Assembly (NCBI RefSeq): GCF_002028425.1 | Contig: NZ_CP020042.1 | Location: 5,679,560-5,743,559, forward strand | Direction of reading: 5' to 3' | DNA length: 64,000 nt | From: Streptomyces katrae | GTDB lineage: Bacteria; Actinomycetota; Actinomycetes; Streptomycetales; Streptomycetaceae | Shown: positions 8,525 to 17,741 of the stretch, one piece after another | Layout of the letters: each line of letters starts with the position of its first letter | Position numbering within the stretch: position 1 is the first letter of the stretch | Position numbers and translations under genes: made by a program | Notes under the pieces: generated by a model | What the model was told of the DNA's origin: nothing | The model's database searches: none | The model's input: the letters and a program-made list of their open reading frames with translations, nothing else

Positions 8525-9388
8525 ATGGGGAAGGAACCCGGGATCGCACCCGGTAAGGACGACGACGGGGCGGCCCGGGAGTGGGCCCGGCACTGGCACC
8601 ACCCGCAGCTGCCGGGGCTGGACCTGCTGCGCGCCCACTACGTCCGCCACACCTTCCCGCGCCACGCCCACGACGGGTACGTCATCGCGGCCGTCACCGG
8701 CGGCATCGAGGAGATCGGCATGCCCGGCGGCACCTTGCGGGCCGGACCGGGGAGCGTGGTGCTGATCAACCCCGAGGTCCCGCACACCGCCCGCGCCGGG
8801 GGCCCCGAGGGCTGGGCGTACTCGACGCTCTACCCCTCCCGGGAGCTGATCACCGAGGTGGCCTCCGAGACCGGCACCCCGCGCGGCACCCCCGGCTTCA
8901 CCACGGAGATGGTCCTTGACGCCCGGGCCGCGAAGCTGATCACCGAGGTGCACCGGGCCGCGGAAGCCGGCAACGCCCTGGCCGCCGACACCCTGCTGCG
9001 GGCGGTCGTGGCCCGGATGCTCGGCCGGCACGCCGCGCCGCTGCCGGTCCGTAGGGCCTCCCGCGCGGGCGCCTCCGACGCCGAGCGGGCCCGCGCCCTG
9101 CTGGAGGAGCGGATGGCCGAGCCGCCGTCGCTGGAGCAGCTCGCGGCGGAGCTGGGGACCAGCCCGTTCGCCCTGCTGCGGGCCTTCCGGGGGCGGTACG
9201 GGATGCCGCCGCACACCTGGCTCACCGATGCGCGGGTACGGCGGGCGCGCAGGCTGCTGGACGCGGGGGGCGCCCCGGCGCAGGTCGCCGTCGCCGTCGG
9301 CTTCACCGACCAGCCGCACCTGAACCGCCACTTCACCCGCATCGTCGGCGTCCCGCCGGGCGCCTACCGGCGGGGGCGGGCGGGGTAG
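8525..9388 (+). CDS. AraC family transcriptional regulator
   Basis: The 287-residue protein has an N-terminal cupin-like AraC sensing domain (HTFPRHAHDGYVIAAVTGG, then GPGSVVLINPEVPHT). The C-terminal double helix-turn-helix domain has the first helix region around LEQLAAELGTSPFALLRAFRGRYGMPPHTWL and the second around VAVAVGFTDQPHLNRHFTRIVG. It is transcribed divergently from lhr. It lies upstream of the azlCD pair on the same strand with a gap of about 125 bases. AraC proteins with this domain order next to AzlC genes are common in actinobacteria, so control of the exporter is a reasonable inference. The effector is unknown. Confidence 0.9.
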   Translation: MGKEPGIAPGKDDDGAAREWARHWHHPQLPGLDLLRAHYVRHTFPRHAHDGYVIAAVTGGIEEIGMPGGTLRAGPGSVVLINPEVPHTARAGGPEGWAYSTLYPSRELITEVASETGTPRGTPGFTTEMVLDARAAKLITEVHRAAEAGNALAADTLLRAVVARMLGRHAAPLPVRRASRAGASDAERARALLEERMAEPPSLEQLAAELGTSPFALLRAFRGRYGMPPHTWLTDARVRRARRLLDAGGAPAQVAVAVGFTDQPHLNRHFTRIVGVPPGAYRRGRAG

Positions 9389-9512
9389 CTCCGCGGGTCC
9401 GGACACCGCGGCGCGCAGGCCCCCCGCCCCGCCCACCCCGCGCAGCGGCCGGCGGCACGGGCGTGCAAGAAGGTACAAGACCCGGGCCCGCACCCACCCC
9501 TACCTTCGCCGG

Positions 9513-10226
9513 GTGGGAACAGAACAGGTGCTGATACAAGAGGCCCTCGACGGGGCCGGAGGGCGGCCGCGGGCCGCCGTCGTGCGGGACGCCCTCGGCG
9601 TCGGGGTGGCCGTCGGGCTGTCCGGGTTCGCGTTCGGGGTGACCGCCGCCGGAGCGGGCGTCAGCGTGCTCCAGGCCTGCGTGCTGAGCCTCCTCGTCTT
9701 CACCGGGGCCTCGCAGTTCGCCCTGGTCGGAGCGCTCGCCGCGGGCGGGAACCCGTTCACCGCGGCCGCCGGGGCCTTCTTCCTCGGAACGCGCAACGCT
9801 TTCTACGGGCTGCGGCTGTCCCAGCTGCTCGCCCTGCCGAAGGCCGTCCGGCCCCTCGCCGCGCACTGGGTCATCGACGAGACCACCGCCGTGGCCCTGG
9901 CCCAGCCCGACCGCAGGTCGGCCCGGCTCGGGTTCACCGTCACCGGCCTCAGCCTGTACCTGCTGTGGAGCCTCACCACCCTGCTCGGCGCGCTCGGCGC
10001 CGAGGCCATCGGGGACACCGCCGCCTGGGGGCTGGACGCCGCCGGTCCCGCCGTCTTCCTCGCCCTCCTCGCACCCATGCTCAAGAGCACCACCGAACGG
10101 GCCGTCGCCGGACTCGCCCTCGTCCTCGGACTGGGCTTCCTGCCCGTCCTGCCCGCCGGGGTGCCCGTACTGATCGCCGCGCTGGCCGCACCCGCCGTGC
10201 TGTGGCTGAAGGGACGCAGCTCGTGA
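9513..10226 (+). CDS. azlC: AzlC family permease, large subunit of a branched-chain amino acid exporter
   Basis: The 237-residue protein is strongly hydrophobic and has the AzlC signature region GVTAAGAGVSVLQACVLSLLVFTGASQFALVG, here quoted only in part as GASQFALVG, and FFLGTRNAFYG. Several predicted transmembrane helices follow. The family forms a two-component exporter with AzlD for branched-chain amino acids or analogues in the cytoplasmic membrane. The GTG start at 9513 gives MGTEQVLIQEALDG. The stop overlaps the GTG of the next gene (GTGA), so the two are translationally coupled. The substrate has not been shown here and comes from family knowledge. Confidence 0.88.
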   Translation: MGTEQVLIQEALDGAGGRPRAAVVRDALGVGVAVGLSGFAFGVTAAGAGVSVLQACVLSLLVFTGASQFALVGALAAGGNPFTAAAGAFFLGTRNAFYGLRLSQLLALPKAVRPLAAHWVIDETTAVALAQPDRRSARLGFTVTGLSLYLLWSLTTLLGALGAEAIGDTAAWGLDAAGPAVFLALLAPMLKSTTERAVAGLALVLGLGFLPVLPAGVPVLIAALAAPAVLWLKGRSS

Positions 10227-10531
10227 ACGTCTGGATCGCCATCGGCCTCACCGTCGCCGGGTGCTACGCCGTCAAGCTCGCCGGACTCCTGGTGCCCGCC
10301 GGGGCCCTGGAGCGGCCGGCGGTGCGCAGGCTCTCCGCCCTGCTGCCGGTCGCGCTGCTCGCGGCGCTCACCGCCCAGCAGACCTTCAGCACCGGCCACG
10401 ACCTCGTGCTCGACGCCCGGGCCGCCGGGCTGGCGGCCGCCGCCGTCGCGCTGCTGCTGCGCGCCCCGTTCCTGGTGGTGGTCGCGGCGGCGGTGGTGGT
10501 CACGGCCGGAGTACGGGCCCTCGGGGGCTGA
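10223..10531 (+). CDS. azlD: AzlD family protein, small subunit of the exporter
   Basis: The product has 102 residues with about four hydrophobic segments, starting MNVWIAIGLTVAGCYAVKL from a GTG that overlaps the azlC stop codon by four bases. The segment LPVALLAALTAQQTF is typical of AzlD, as is the short length. It would pair with AzlC in the membrane to form the working exporter. The gene ends only 9 bases before the stop of the convergent minus-strand gene, with no room for a separate terminator. Confidence 0.87.
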   Translation: MNVWIAIGLTVAGCYAVKLAGLLVPAGALERPAVRRLSALLPVALLAALTAQQTFSTGHDLVLDARAAGLAAAAVALLLRAPFLVVVAAAVVVTAGVRALGG

Positions 10532-10540
10532 ACCCCCGGC

Positions 10541-11473
10541 CTAGGCCAGGGGCCGCCCGTACGCCCGCAGCGTCAGCAGGGCCTCGATGGTGACGATCGG
10601 ACGCCGCTCCAGGGTGCTGCCCGGCGCCCAGGCCCGGCGGCGGACCGGCCAGCCGCCGTCGGGCTGCTGCTCCGCCGCGAGGAAGTCCAGCGAGCACCGC
10701 ATCTCCTCGTCGGTGAACCAGCCCCGGGCCAGCGACTCCGGCCGCCGCGCGTAGTCGTACGGGAACAGCCGCTCGCCCGGTGCGTAGCCGGGGGAGAGCG
10801 GGTACTCCTCGCGCCGGGCCGGGTCGAGCACGGCCAGACGCCGCTCGCGCACCAGCCGGCCCAGCCGGTCCGCGGCCGCCGCCGCGCGGGCCCGCTCGGG
10901 GACGCCGTCGAGGAAGGCCACCGCGCCCTGGACCTCGTACGGATGCGCGTGGCGCAGGGTCTCGACCCGCTCCCAGCAGAACTCCGTGGCCCGGAACAGC
11001 CAGGCGTCCCAGATCCGGTTGCGGTGCAGCACCCCCACGACCGGGCCCGTGGTCACGAGCTCGCCCGGCGGGTCGTCGCCCACCGGGTGCCACGGCGCGG
11101 CGGGATGGCCGCGCGGGGCCGGGACGGCCAGCGGGAGCGCGCCTTCCGGGGTGGAGATGCGGGTCAGGTGGCGGCAGAGCCGCTCGATGCGCCGCCCGGC
11201 GCACCGGCCGAGGCCGTCGAGGATCCGCAGGGCGTGCGCGGAGTGCAGGGGCTGGCTGAGCGGACCGCGCAGATCGGGGTCCAGGCCGTGGCCGTAGCCG
11301 CCGTCCTCGCCCAGGTAGGAGCCGAGGGCGGTGTCGACCGGGTCGGCGCCACCGCCGAGGAAGTGGTACGCGAACCGGTGCTGCTCCAGCACCCGGGCCG
11401 TGAGCCAGATGAACTGCTCGGCGCGGGCCAGCGCGGCCGCGGGGGCCGGCGCGGAAGCTTCGTCTCCAGGCAT
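10541..11473 (-). CDS. Prenyltransferase/squalene-oxidase-repeat-like protein of unknown function
   Basis: The 310-residue protein has weak QW-type repeats of the alpha/alpha-toroid fold. Segments such as LGSYLGEDGGYGHGLDPDL and LDFLAAEQQPDGGWPVRR resemble terpene cyclase or prenyltransferase beta-subunit repeats. No DxDD or other clear catalytic motif is visible, so a cyclase function is not claimed. It begins MPGDEASAPAP at an ATG at 11473; a GTG three codons upstream (11482) is possible. It is divergent from the DUF3046 gene and convergent with azlD. Confidence 0.75.
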   Translation of the reverse strand: MPGDEASAPAPAAALARAEQFIWLTARVLEQHRFAYHFLGGGADPVDTALGSYLGEDGGYGHGLDPDLRGPLSQPLHSAHALRILDGLGRCAGRRIERLCRHLTRISTPEGALPLAVPAPRGHPAAPWHPVGDDPPGELVTTGPVVGVLHRNRIWDAWLFRATEFCWERVETLRHAHPYEVQGAVAFLDGVPERARAAAAADRLGRLVRERRLAVLDPARREEYPLSPGYAPGERLFPYDYARRPESLARGWFTDEEMRCSLDFLAAEQQPDGGWPVRRRAWAPGSTLERRPIVTIEALLTLRAYGRPLA

Positions 11474-11552
11474 GCGAGCCACCGTAGGGCGCGCACGGCG
11501 CCGGAGGGCGGCAACGGTGAGGGTGCACTCTCCGGAGCGGGATACTGGGGGC

Positions 11553-11747
11553 ATGCGGTTGACGATTTTCTGGGAGCGGATGGCGGAGCACTTCGGTGCG
11601 GCCTACGCGGACTCCTTCGCGCGGGACCACGTCCTGTCCGAGCTCGGCGGGCGCACGGTCCACCAGGCGCTGGAGGCGGGCTGGGAGACGAAGGACGTGT
11701 GGCGCGCGGTGTGTTCGGCGATGGACGTGCCCGCCTCCCTGCGCTGA
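11553..11747 (+). CDS. DUF3046 family small protein
   Basis: The 64-residue protein starts MRLTIFWERMAEHFG and contains the conserved DUF3046 features HFGAAYADSFARDHVL and GGRTVHQALEAGW. In actinobacteria this small family is encoded close to recA, as here about 4 kb upstream. No function is known. A longer open frame extends upstream, but it overlaps the divergent gene's promoter. The ATG chosen follows a purine-rich GGGGGC stretch. Confidence 0.85.
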   Translation: MRLTIFWERMAEHFGAAYADSFARDHVLSELGGRTVHQALEAGWETKDVWRAVCSAMDVPASLR

Positions 11748-11802
11748 CGCCGGCCGGGGACTCGTTTTCGTGGTGCGCGGCAGGTGGGACAGACTGGTCG
11801 GC

Positions 11803-13134
11803 GTGGCAGTGACAGACGAGACGAGCAGCCGGCCCGAAGATCCGCAGGACCGGCCGGTCCCCGGGGGGCCCGTGGCGGCCGGCCCTGCGGCCCCCGCGGA
11901 GCACCCCGCCCCGGCGCAGGCCGCAGGCGGCCCGGACGGCGGGCCCGAGGGCCCGTCGTCGGGTACCGGCCCGGCCCGGGAGGAGGCGCGGATGCCGCGC
12001 TGGCTGCCGCGCGCGGTGATCCTCGTACTGGCGCTCGTCGCGTGTTTCCAGCTCGGCAGCTGGGCCTTCCACCAGCTGATCGGGCTGCTCGTCAACGTCC
12101 TGATCGCGTTCTTCCTGGCGCTGGCGGTCGAACCCGCCGTGTCCAGGATGGCGGCCCGGGGCATGCGCCGCGGGCTCGCCACCTTCCTGGTGTTCCTGGG
12201 CGTGTTCGCCGCGGGCGCCGGGTTCCTCGCGCTGCTCGGCTCGATGCTCGCCGGGCAGATCGTCGACATGGTGGAGGGCTTCCCCCGCTACCTCGACATG
12301 GTGATCGACTCGATCAACCGCACCTTCCACACCAAGCTGTCCCGGCTGGAGATCCAGGACAGCCTGGTGCACTCCGACTGGCTCCGGAAGTACGTGCAGA
12401 ACAGCGCCAGCGGGGTGCTCGACGTGTCCGCCACTGTGCTCGGCGGGCTCTTCAGGCTGCTGACGGTCGGCCTGTTCTCCTTCTACTTCGCCGCCGACGG
12501 CCCCAGGCTGCGGCGCGCCCTGTGTTCCGTACTGCCGCCCGCCAAGCAGTCCGAGGTGCTGCGGGCCTGGGAGATCGCCGTCGCGAAGACCGGCGGCTAC
12601 CTGTACTCGCGCGGGCTGATGGCGCTGGTCTCCGGTGTCGCCCACTACGTGGTCTTCGCGGTCCTCGGGGTGCCGTACGCGCCCGCGCTCGCGGTGTGGG
12701 TGGGGCTGGTCTCCCAGTTCATCCCCACCATCGGCACCTATCTGGCGGGCGCGCTGCCGACGCTGATCGCCTTCACCGTCGAACCCTGGTACGCGGTGTA
12801 CGTGCTGGGGTTCGTCGTGGTCTACCAGCAGTTCGAGAACTACGTCCTCCAGCCGAAGCTGACCGCCAGGACCGTGGACATCCACCCGGCGGTCGCCTTC
12901 GGTTCCGTCATCGCGGGGACCGCCCTGCTGGGCGCGGTCGGGGCGCTCATCGCGATCCCGGCCGTGGCCACCCTGCAGGCCTTCCTCGGCGCCTACGTGA
13001 AGCGGTACGAGGTGGCGGGGGAGGCCGGCGGCGGTGACGCGGGCGGGGTGGCCGGCGGTCCGGCGGGCGGTCCGGCTGGCGGGGGGCCTACTGCTGCCCG
13101 TCCGCGCCGAGTACGGCTGCCAGGGCTTCGGTGA
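11803..13134 (+). CDS. AI-2E family transporter (PerM-like membrane protein)
   Basis: The roughly 443-residue protein has a Pro/Ala/Gly-rich cytoplasmic N-terminus of about 65 residues, then the typical eight-helix AI-2E/PerM layout. Two helices come first (LVNVLIAFFLALAVEPAVS), then an extracytoplasmic stretch, then the C-terminal helices with FIPTIGTYLAGALP and VGALIAIPAVATLQAF. Some family members export autoinducer-2 or act as Na+/H+ antiporters; the substrate cannot be assigned. The GTG start at 11803 or 11809 is uncertain. The C-terminal tail is a Gly/Ala repeat (GGVAGGPAGGPAGGG), and the last 47 bases overlap the 3' end of the convergent Clp-N gene. Confidence 0.87.
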   Translation: MAVTDETSSRPEDPQDRPVPGGPVAAGPAAPAEHPAPAQAAGGPDGGPEGPSSGTGPAREEARMPRWLPRAVILVLALVACFQLGSWAFHQLIGLLVNVLIAFFLALAVEPAVSRMAARGMRRGLATFLVFLGVFAAGAGFLALLGSMLAGQIVDMVEGFPRYLDMVIDSINRTFHTKLSRLEIQDSLVHSDWLRKYVQNSASGVLDVSATVLGGLFRLLTVGLFSFYFAADGPRLRRALCSVLPPAKQSEVLRAWEIAVAKTGGYLYSRGLMALVSGVAHYVVFAVLGVPYAPALAVWVGLVSQFIPTIGTYLAGALPTLIAFTVEPWYAVYVLGFVVVYQQFENYVLQPKLTARTVDIHPAVAFGSVIAGTALLGAVGALIAIPAVATLQAFLGAYVKRYEVAGEAGGGDAGGVAGGPAGGPAGGGPTAARPRRVRLPGLR

Positions 13135-13843
13135 CGGCCGACTCGACGGCGGCCTTGTCGAGGCCGAGTCCGCTGAGCGTGCCCTCTCCGTTCTCCAGCT
13201 CCAGCAGGGCGAGCAGGATGTGCTCGGTGCCCACGTAGCCGTGGCCCAGGCGCAGGGCCTCGCGGAAGGTGAGTTCCAGGGCCTTCTTGGCGTTGGCGTC
13301 GAAGGGGACGAGGGCGGGCATCTCCTCCGACGCCGGGGGCAGGGTGGCGGTCGCGGCGGCCCGGAGGGCCTCCGGCGAGACGCCCTGGGAGCCGAGGACG
13401 AGTCCGGCGAGGCCGTCGGGCTCGGCCAGCAGGCCCAGTACCAGGTGCTCGGTGCGGATCTCCGCGTTGTTCGCGGCGCGGGCCTCGTTCTGCGAGGCGA
13501 CGACGACGCTCCGGGCCCGGGGGGTGAACCGGGCGAAGCCCGCGGCGGGGTCGAGGCCGGACTCGCCCTCCTTGTCGGCCTTGGGGACGAAGCGCTTCTG
13601 GGCGGCCTGGCGGGTGACCCCCATGCTGCGGCCGATGTCGGTCCAGGAGGCGCCGGAGCGGCGGGCCTGGTCGACGAAGTGGCCGATGAGGTGGTCCGCC
13701 ACGTCACCGAGGTGCTCGGCCGCGACGACGGCGCCGCTGAGCTGTTCCAGGGTGTCGGCGTGGGAGTTCTTGATGGCCTCGATCAGGTCGTCGAGGCGGA
13801 CGGGGTTGGCGAGCCGGACGGGTTCCACGGAAGGGTTCGTCAT
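13088..13843 (-). CDS. Clp N-terminal domain protein with N-terminal helix-turn-helix
   Basis: The 251-residue protein combines an N-terminal HTH (SWTDIGRSMGVTRQAAQKRF, near residues 70-90) with two Clp-N repeats (TEHLVLGLLAEPDGLAG and TEHILLALLELENGEG) like those of ClpA/ClpC. It has no AAA ATPase modules, so it is not a Clp unfoldase. It may be a DNA-binding regulator that senses proteins or degrons through the Clp-N fold, which is an inference. The ATG at 13843 coincides with the predicted transcription start of a near-consensus promoter, so its mRNA is probably leaderless. A perfect inverted repeat overlaps that promoter and suggests autoregulation. The 3' end overlaps the AI-2E gene. Confidence 0.88.
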   Translation of the reverse strand: MTNPSVEPVRLANPVRLDDLIEAIKNSHADTLEQLSGAVVAAEHLGDVADHLIGHFVDQARRSGASWTDIGRSMGVTRQAAQKRFVPKADKEGESGLDPAAGFARFTPRARSVVVASQNEARAANNAEIRTEHLVLGLLAEPDGLAGLVLGSQGVSPEALRAAATATLPPASEEMPALVPFDANAKKALELTFREALRLGHGYVGTEHILLALLELENGEGTLSGLGLDKAAVESAVTEALAAVLGADGQQ

Positions 13844-13850
13844 GAATGCA

Positions 13851-13881
13851 ACCCTAGGTTGACACCTCGGCGGTGTCAACC
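13851..13881 (-). promoter_or_regulatory. Near-consensus leaderless promoter with overlapping palindromic operator
   Basis: On the minus strand, TTGACA (13879-13874), a 17-base spacer and TAGGGT (13856-13851) match the Streptomyces vegetative consensus TTGACR/TAGRRT. The hexamer ends 7 bases before the A of the ATG at 13843, which would then be +1. A perfect inverted repeat with 10-bp arms (GGTTGACACC at 13857-13866, GGTGTCAACC at 13872-13881) and a 5-base centre covers the -35 and the whole spacer. Bound protein there would block RNA polymerase. The downstream gene encodes an HTH protein, the obvious candidate repressor. Confidence 0.75.
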
Positions 13882-13951
13882 ATGGGTTGTCACTTGGCGG
13901 GCGGAGGGGCTGGGGACGTGTCCCCTCCGCCCGCGGCCGTGCGCGTGCCCG

Positions 13952-14377
13952 TCAGGCGGCCGGCTGGTTCTGGCCCGTCAGCAGGCCGAGCAGCTGGTCC
14001 ATCTCGTTGCGCCAGATGCGGTGCACGTTCATGCGGGTCGGGGTCGCCTGGCCGGGGAGCTGCATGCGGAACGAGCTCCAGATGGCGTTGCGCTTGACCT
14101 CGGTGATGGTGCCGACGGCCTGGTGGGGCGGTATCGCGAAGACGATCTCCTGCGGGCGGTTGCTCATCCGGCTCGCCCGGTGGAGCACCACGGCCTGCTC
14201 GGTCACGGTGACGAAGTAGTAGCTGAGGAACGCCTGGCCGACGAGGCCGAGCATGCTCATCAGCCACACGCTCGGGCCGGCGATGGCCTGGATCGTGACG
14301 ATGGGGCGGTCGGCGGGGTTGGCCTGGGCGAGGGCTTCGGCCACCTGCTGCTGGATCGTGGCCTTCTTGACGGCCAT
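13952..14377 (-). CDS. Uncharacterised membrane-associated protein
   Basis: The product has 141 residues and starts MAVKKATIQQQ behind a strong ribosome site (AGGAGG, five bases upstream of the ATG). One hydrophobic segment around residues 30-55 (IAGPSVWLMSMLGLVGQAF) is followed by a beta-rich part (VVLHRASRMSNRPQEIVFAIP) that could be a PH-like fold; this is an impression, not a database match. I do not recognise a catalytic motif. It lies between the Clp-N gene (same strand) and the divergent protease gene. Confidence 0.8.
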   Translation of the reverse strand: MAVKKATIQQQVAEALAQANPADRPIVTIQAIAGPSVWLMSMLGLVGQAFLSYYFVTVTEQAVVLHRASRMSNRPQEIVFAIPPHQAVGTITEVKRNAIWSSFRMQLPGQATPTRMNVHRIWRNEMDQLLGLLTGQNQPAA

Positions 14378-14630
14378 GGGTCCTCCTGAGCGGAATTTCA
14401 CGGCCCCCGTCGTCGGGGGCACCGCAGAGTACCGGCCATCCGGCGGCGGTTCCGCGCCAGCCCGGGGGCGTGGGCCATGCGCCCCGAATTGGGATCGGGC
14501 GCCCGCCTCGCGGGGGCTTGGAATGATTGATTCCGTTTACTGCCGGGGGTGTTCGGCCATCCTCTTTTCCAACTCCCCATGCCCTATTGTGCGTTGACTC
14601 CGCTGGACCAAGAATGCAGTGCACATGTCA

Positions 14631-14647
14631 ACCGAAGGATCTTCGGT
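14631..14647. promoter_or_regulatory. Inverted repeat in the protease leader region
   Basis: The arms ACCGAAG and CTTCGGT surround the three bases GAT, 30 bases upstream of the protease ATG. The position fits either a small mRNA hairpin or an operator. There is no poly-T, so termination is unlikely. Confidence 0.4.
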
Positions 14648-14676
14648 CGCATTCGTCACCAGAGGGGAACCCCCAC

Positions 14677-15507
14677 ATGAACAAGCCTCTCGCCGGCGCC
14701 GTGTTGTCCCTGCTCCTGACCGGAGCGGCGGCCACGCCGGCCGTGGCCCAGGCCCCCGCGCCGCAGCGGGCCGCCGCGGTCACCTACGCGGGCACGGTCG
14801 CGCTCAGCAACTGCTCCGGCTCCGTGGTCCGCACGCCCGCCTCGCAGCCGGACGACCCGGCGCTGGTCCTGTCCAACGGGCACTGCCTGGAAACCGGCTT
14901 CCCGGCGGCCGGCGAGGTCCTCGTCAACCAGGCGTCCAGCCGCAGCTTCTCCCTGCTCAACGCCTCGGGCTCCAAGGTCGCGACCCTGCGCGCCAGCAAG
15001 ATCGCGTACGGCACGATGACGGACACCGATGTCTCGCTCTACCAGCTGACCAAGACGTACGCGCAGATCCAGAGCCAGTACGGCATCGCGGCCCTCACCC
15101 TCAACGACGCGCACCCGGTGCAGGGTTCCTCGATCAAGGTGGTCTCCGGCTACTGGAAGCGCACCTACAGCTGCAGCGTCGACGGGTTCGCGTACCGCCT
15201 CAAGGAGGGGGAGTGGACCTGGAAGGACTCGGTCCGCTACACCTCGTCCTGCAACACCATCGGCGGCACGTCCGGCTCGCCGGTGATCGACACGACGACC
15301 GGCAAGGTCGTCGCCGTCAATAACACCGGCAACGAGGACGGCCAGCGCTGCACGGACAACAACCCGTGCGAGGTGGACGAGGCCGGGAACGTGACGGTCC
15401 GCCAGGGAATCAACTACGCCCAGGAGACCTACGTCCTCGTCCCGTGCATAGGCCCCGGCAACCAGATCGACCTGAACCGCCCCGGCTGCACCCTGCCGAA
15501 GCCGTAG
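14677..15507 (+). CDS. Secreted trypsin-like serine protease
   Basis: The 276-residue protein has a Sec signal peptide (MNKPLAGAVLSLLLTGAAAT, with a likely cleavage after AVA) and a chymotrypsin-fold domain. The catalytic histidine is in SNGHCLE, the aspartate in MTDTDVSLYQL and the serine in GGTSGSPVID. Several cysteines suggest disulfides in the secreted form. The start lies after a GGGGAA stretch. Upstream are a small inverted repeat and a TTGACT that could be a -35 element. A strong hairpin terminator follows the stop. The substrate is unknown. Confidence 0.9.
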   Translation: MNKPLAGAVLSLLLTGAAATPAVAQAPAPQRAAAVTYAGTVALSNCSGSVVRTPASQPDDPALVLSNGHCLETGFPAAGEVLVNQASSRSFSLLNASGSKVATLRASKIAYGTMTDTDVSLYQLTKTYAQIQSQYGIAALTLNDAHPVQGSSIKVVSGYWKRTYSCSVDGFAYRLKEGEWTWKDSVRYTSSCNTIGGTSGSPVIDTTTGKVVAVNNTGNEDGQRCTDNNPCEVDEAGNVTVRQGINYAQETYVLVPCIGPGNQIDLNRPGCTLPKP

Positions 15508-15530
15508 GTCCCTCCGGGACCGCCCGCCCC

Positions 15531-15572
15531 GCGGCCCCGCCGCCCCCGGTCGTCCGGAGGCGGCGGGGCCGC
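15531..15572. terminator. Perfect 14-bp stem terminator after the protease gene
   Basis: The arms GCGGCCCCGCCGCC (15531-15544) and GGCGGCGGGGCCGC (15559-15572) are fully complementary with a 14-base loop. There is no T tail, as is usual in Streptomyces. It lies 23 bases after the protease stop. Confidence 0.75.
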
Positions 15573-15582
15573 GCGCGTGTCC

Positions 15583-15723
15583 TCACCCGCGGGCCGGGCT
15601 GCGGGCCGGGCCGGTGAAGGTCATCCGGCCGAGCTCGTGCCGCGGCGGCGGCAGCTCCGCGTCAGGGTCGTCATGGGGACAGCTGGGCGCGGCCGGGCGT
15701 GACAGCCGCCGAATGTGACGCGC
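15583..15723 (-). CDS. Possible small protein upstream of recA (start unresolved)
   Basis: A minus-strand frame ending in TGA at 15583 reads PHDDPDAELPPPRHELGRM and then TFTGPARSPARG. Its last 30 codons have almost only G or C in the third position and a mixed second position, the pattern of a real Streptomyces gene. No convincing ATG or GTG start lies nearby: the next in-frame ATG, at 15867, would overlap the recA promoter. The given 5' end is only where the coding pattern fades. It may be a small gene with an unusual start, or a chance frame. No function is proposed. Confidence 0.3.
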   Translation of the reverse strand, partial: ARHIRRLSRPAAPSCPHDDPDAELPPPRHELGRMTFTGPARSPARG

Positions 15724-15843
15724 AACACATGCCGGGGCCCTGTGGTCGGTGCCGTCGCCGGTCCCCGGGGAGGCCCTGGCCGCGGGCGGTGGGGGGCGTT
15801 CCGCCTTCGGTGTGCAGGGGTTGCGGGGCGCGGCGTGGTCGGC

Positions 15844-15873
15844 TTGACAGGGAAATCGAACATCCATTCTGAT
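15844..15873 (+). promoter_or_regulatory. recA promoter with LexA (SOS) box
   Basis: TTGACA (15844-15849), an 18-base spacer and TCTGAT (15868-15873) form the promoter. The SOS box GAACATCCATTC (15858-15869) fits the actinobacterial GAAC-N4-GTTC pattern with one change and overlaps the spacer and -10, so LexA binding would block transcription. The same box sequence has, from memory, been described for recA of other streptomycetes. The ATG of recA is about 100 bases downstream. Confidence 0.8.
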
Positions 15874-15974
15874 GAGTTATCCACAGCCGAAACGGGCGTG
15901 GAAGCGCATTGTCAGTGGCAGGCGTTAGCGTCAATGGCGTGAAGCGATCGACTCAAGCAAACCGGGTGGAACCC

Positions 15975-17084
<1,110 letters not shown>

Positions 17085-17086
17085 CC

Positions 17087-17656
17087 GTGCGGGAAGAGCA
17101 GGAGCGGGGCGGCAGAGCGAGGGGCGGCCGGGAGGGCCGCCAGGAACTTCCGCCCCAGAGTCCCGAGGAGCAGGCGCGGGCGATCTGTCTGCGCCTGCTC
17201 ACCGGGATGCCGCGCACCCGGCGGCAGCTCGCGGACGCCCTGGCGAAGCGGGACATCCCCGAGGAGGTCTCCGAGGCGGTCCTGTCCCGGTTCGAGGAAG
17301 TGGGCCTCATCGACGACGCCGCCTTCGCCGGGGCCTGGGTCGAGTCCCGGCACCGCGGCCGGGGCCTGGCCCGCCGGGCGCTCGCGCAGGAGCTGCGGAC
17401 CAAGGGGGTGCACACCACCCTCGTCCAGGAGGCGCTGGAACAGCTGGACTCCGAGCAGGAGGAGCAGACCGCCCGCGAACTCGTGGAGCGCAAGCTCCGC
17501 TCGACCCGCGGGCTGGAGCGCGACAAGCGGATCCGCCGCCTGGCCGGGATGCTCGCGCGCAAGGGATACCCGGAGGGCATGGCCCTGAGAGTGGTGCGCC
17601 GGGCCCTGGAGGCGGAGGGCGAGGACGCCGACGACCTGGGCTACCCCGGGGACTGA
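17087..17656 (+). CDS. recX: Regulatory protein RecX
   Basis: The 189-residue RecX homologue modulates RecA filaments. Three-helix repeats are visible: RLLTGMPRTRRQLADALAKR, then VLSRFEEVGLIDDAAFAGAW, then the HRGRGLARRALAQELRTKGV segment, and a last repeat around KRIRRLAGMLARKGYPEGMA. The N-terminus is highly charged (EEQERGGRARGGREGRQE). The GTG start is two bases after the recA stop, so translation is coupled and RecX is made only when recA is transcribed, including under SOS induction. Confidence 0.95.
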   Translation: MREEQERGGRARGGREGRQELPPQSPEEQARAICLRLLTGMPRTRRQLADALAKRDIPEEVSEAVLSRFEEVGLIDDAAFAGAWVESRHRGRGLARRALAQELRTKGVHTTLVQEALEQLDSEQEEQTARELVERKLRSTRGLERDKRIRRLAGMLARKGYPEGMALRVVRRALEAEGEDADDLGYPGD

Positions 17657-17741
17657 CCGCCGGGGGGTGGGGACAGCCCCCGGGCGGGGACGCCGGGGCG
17701 CTCCAGTGCCGGGAGCGGGGCCCGCCGACAGAGTTGACCGC

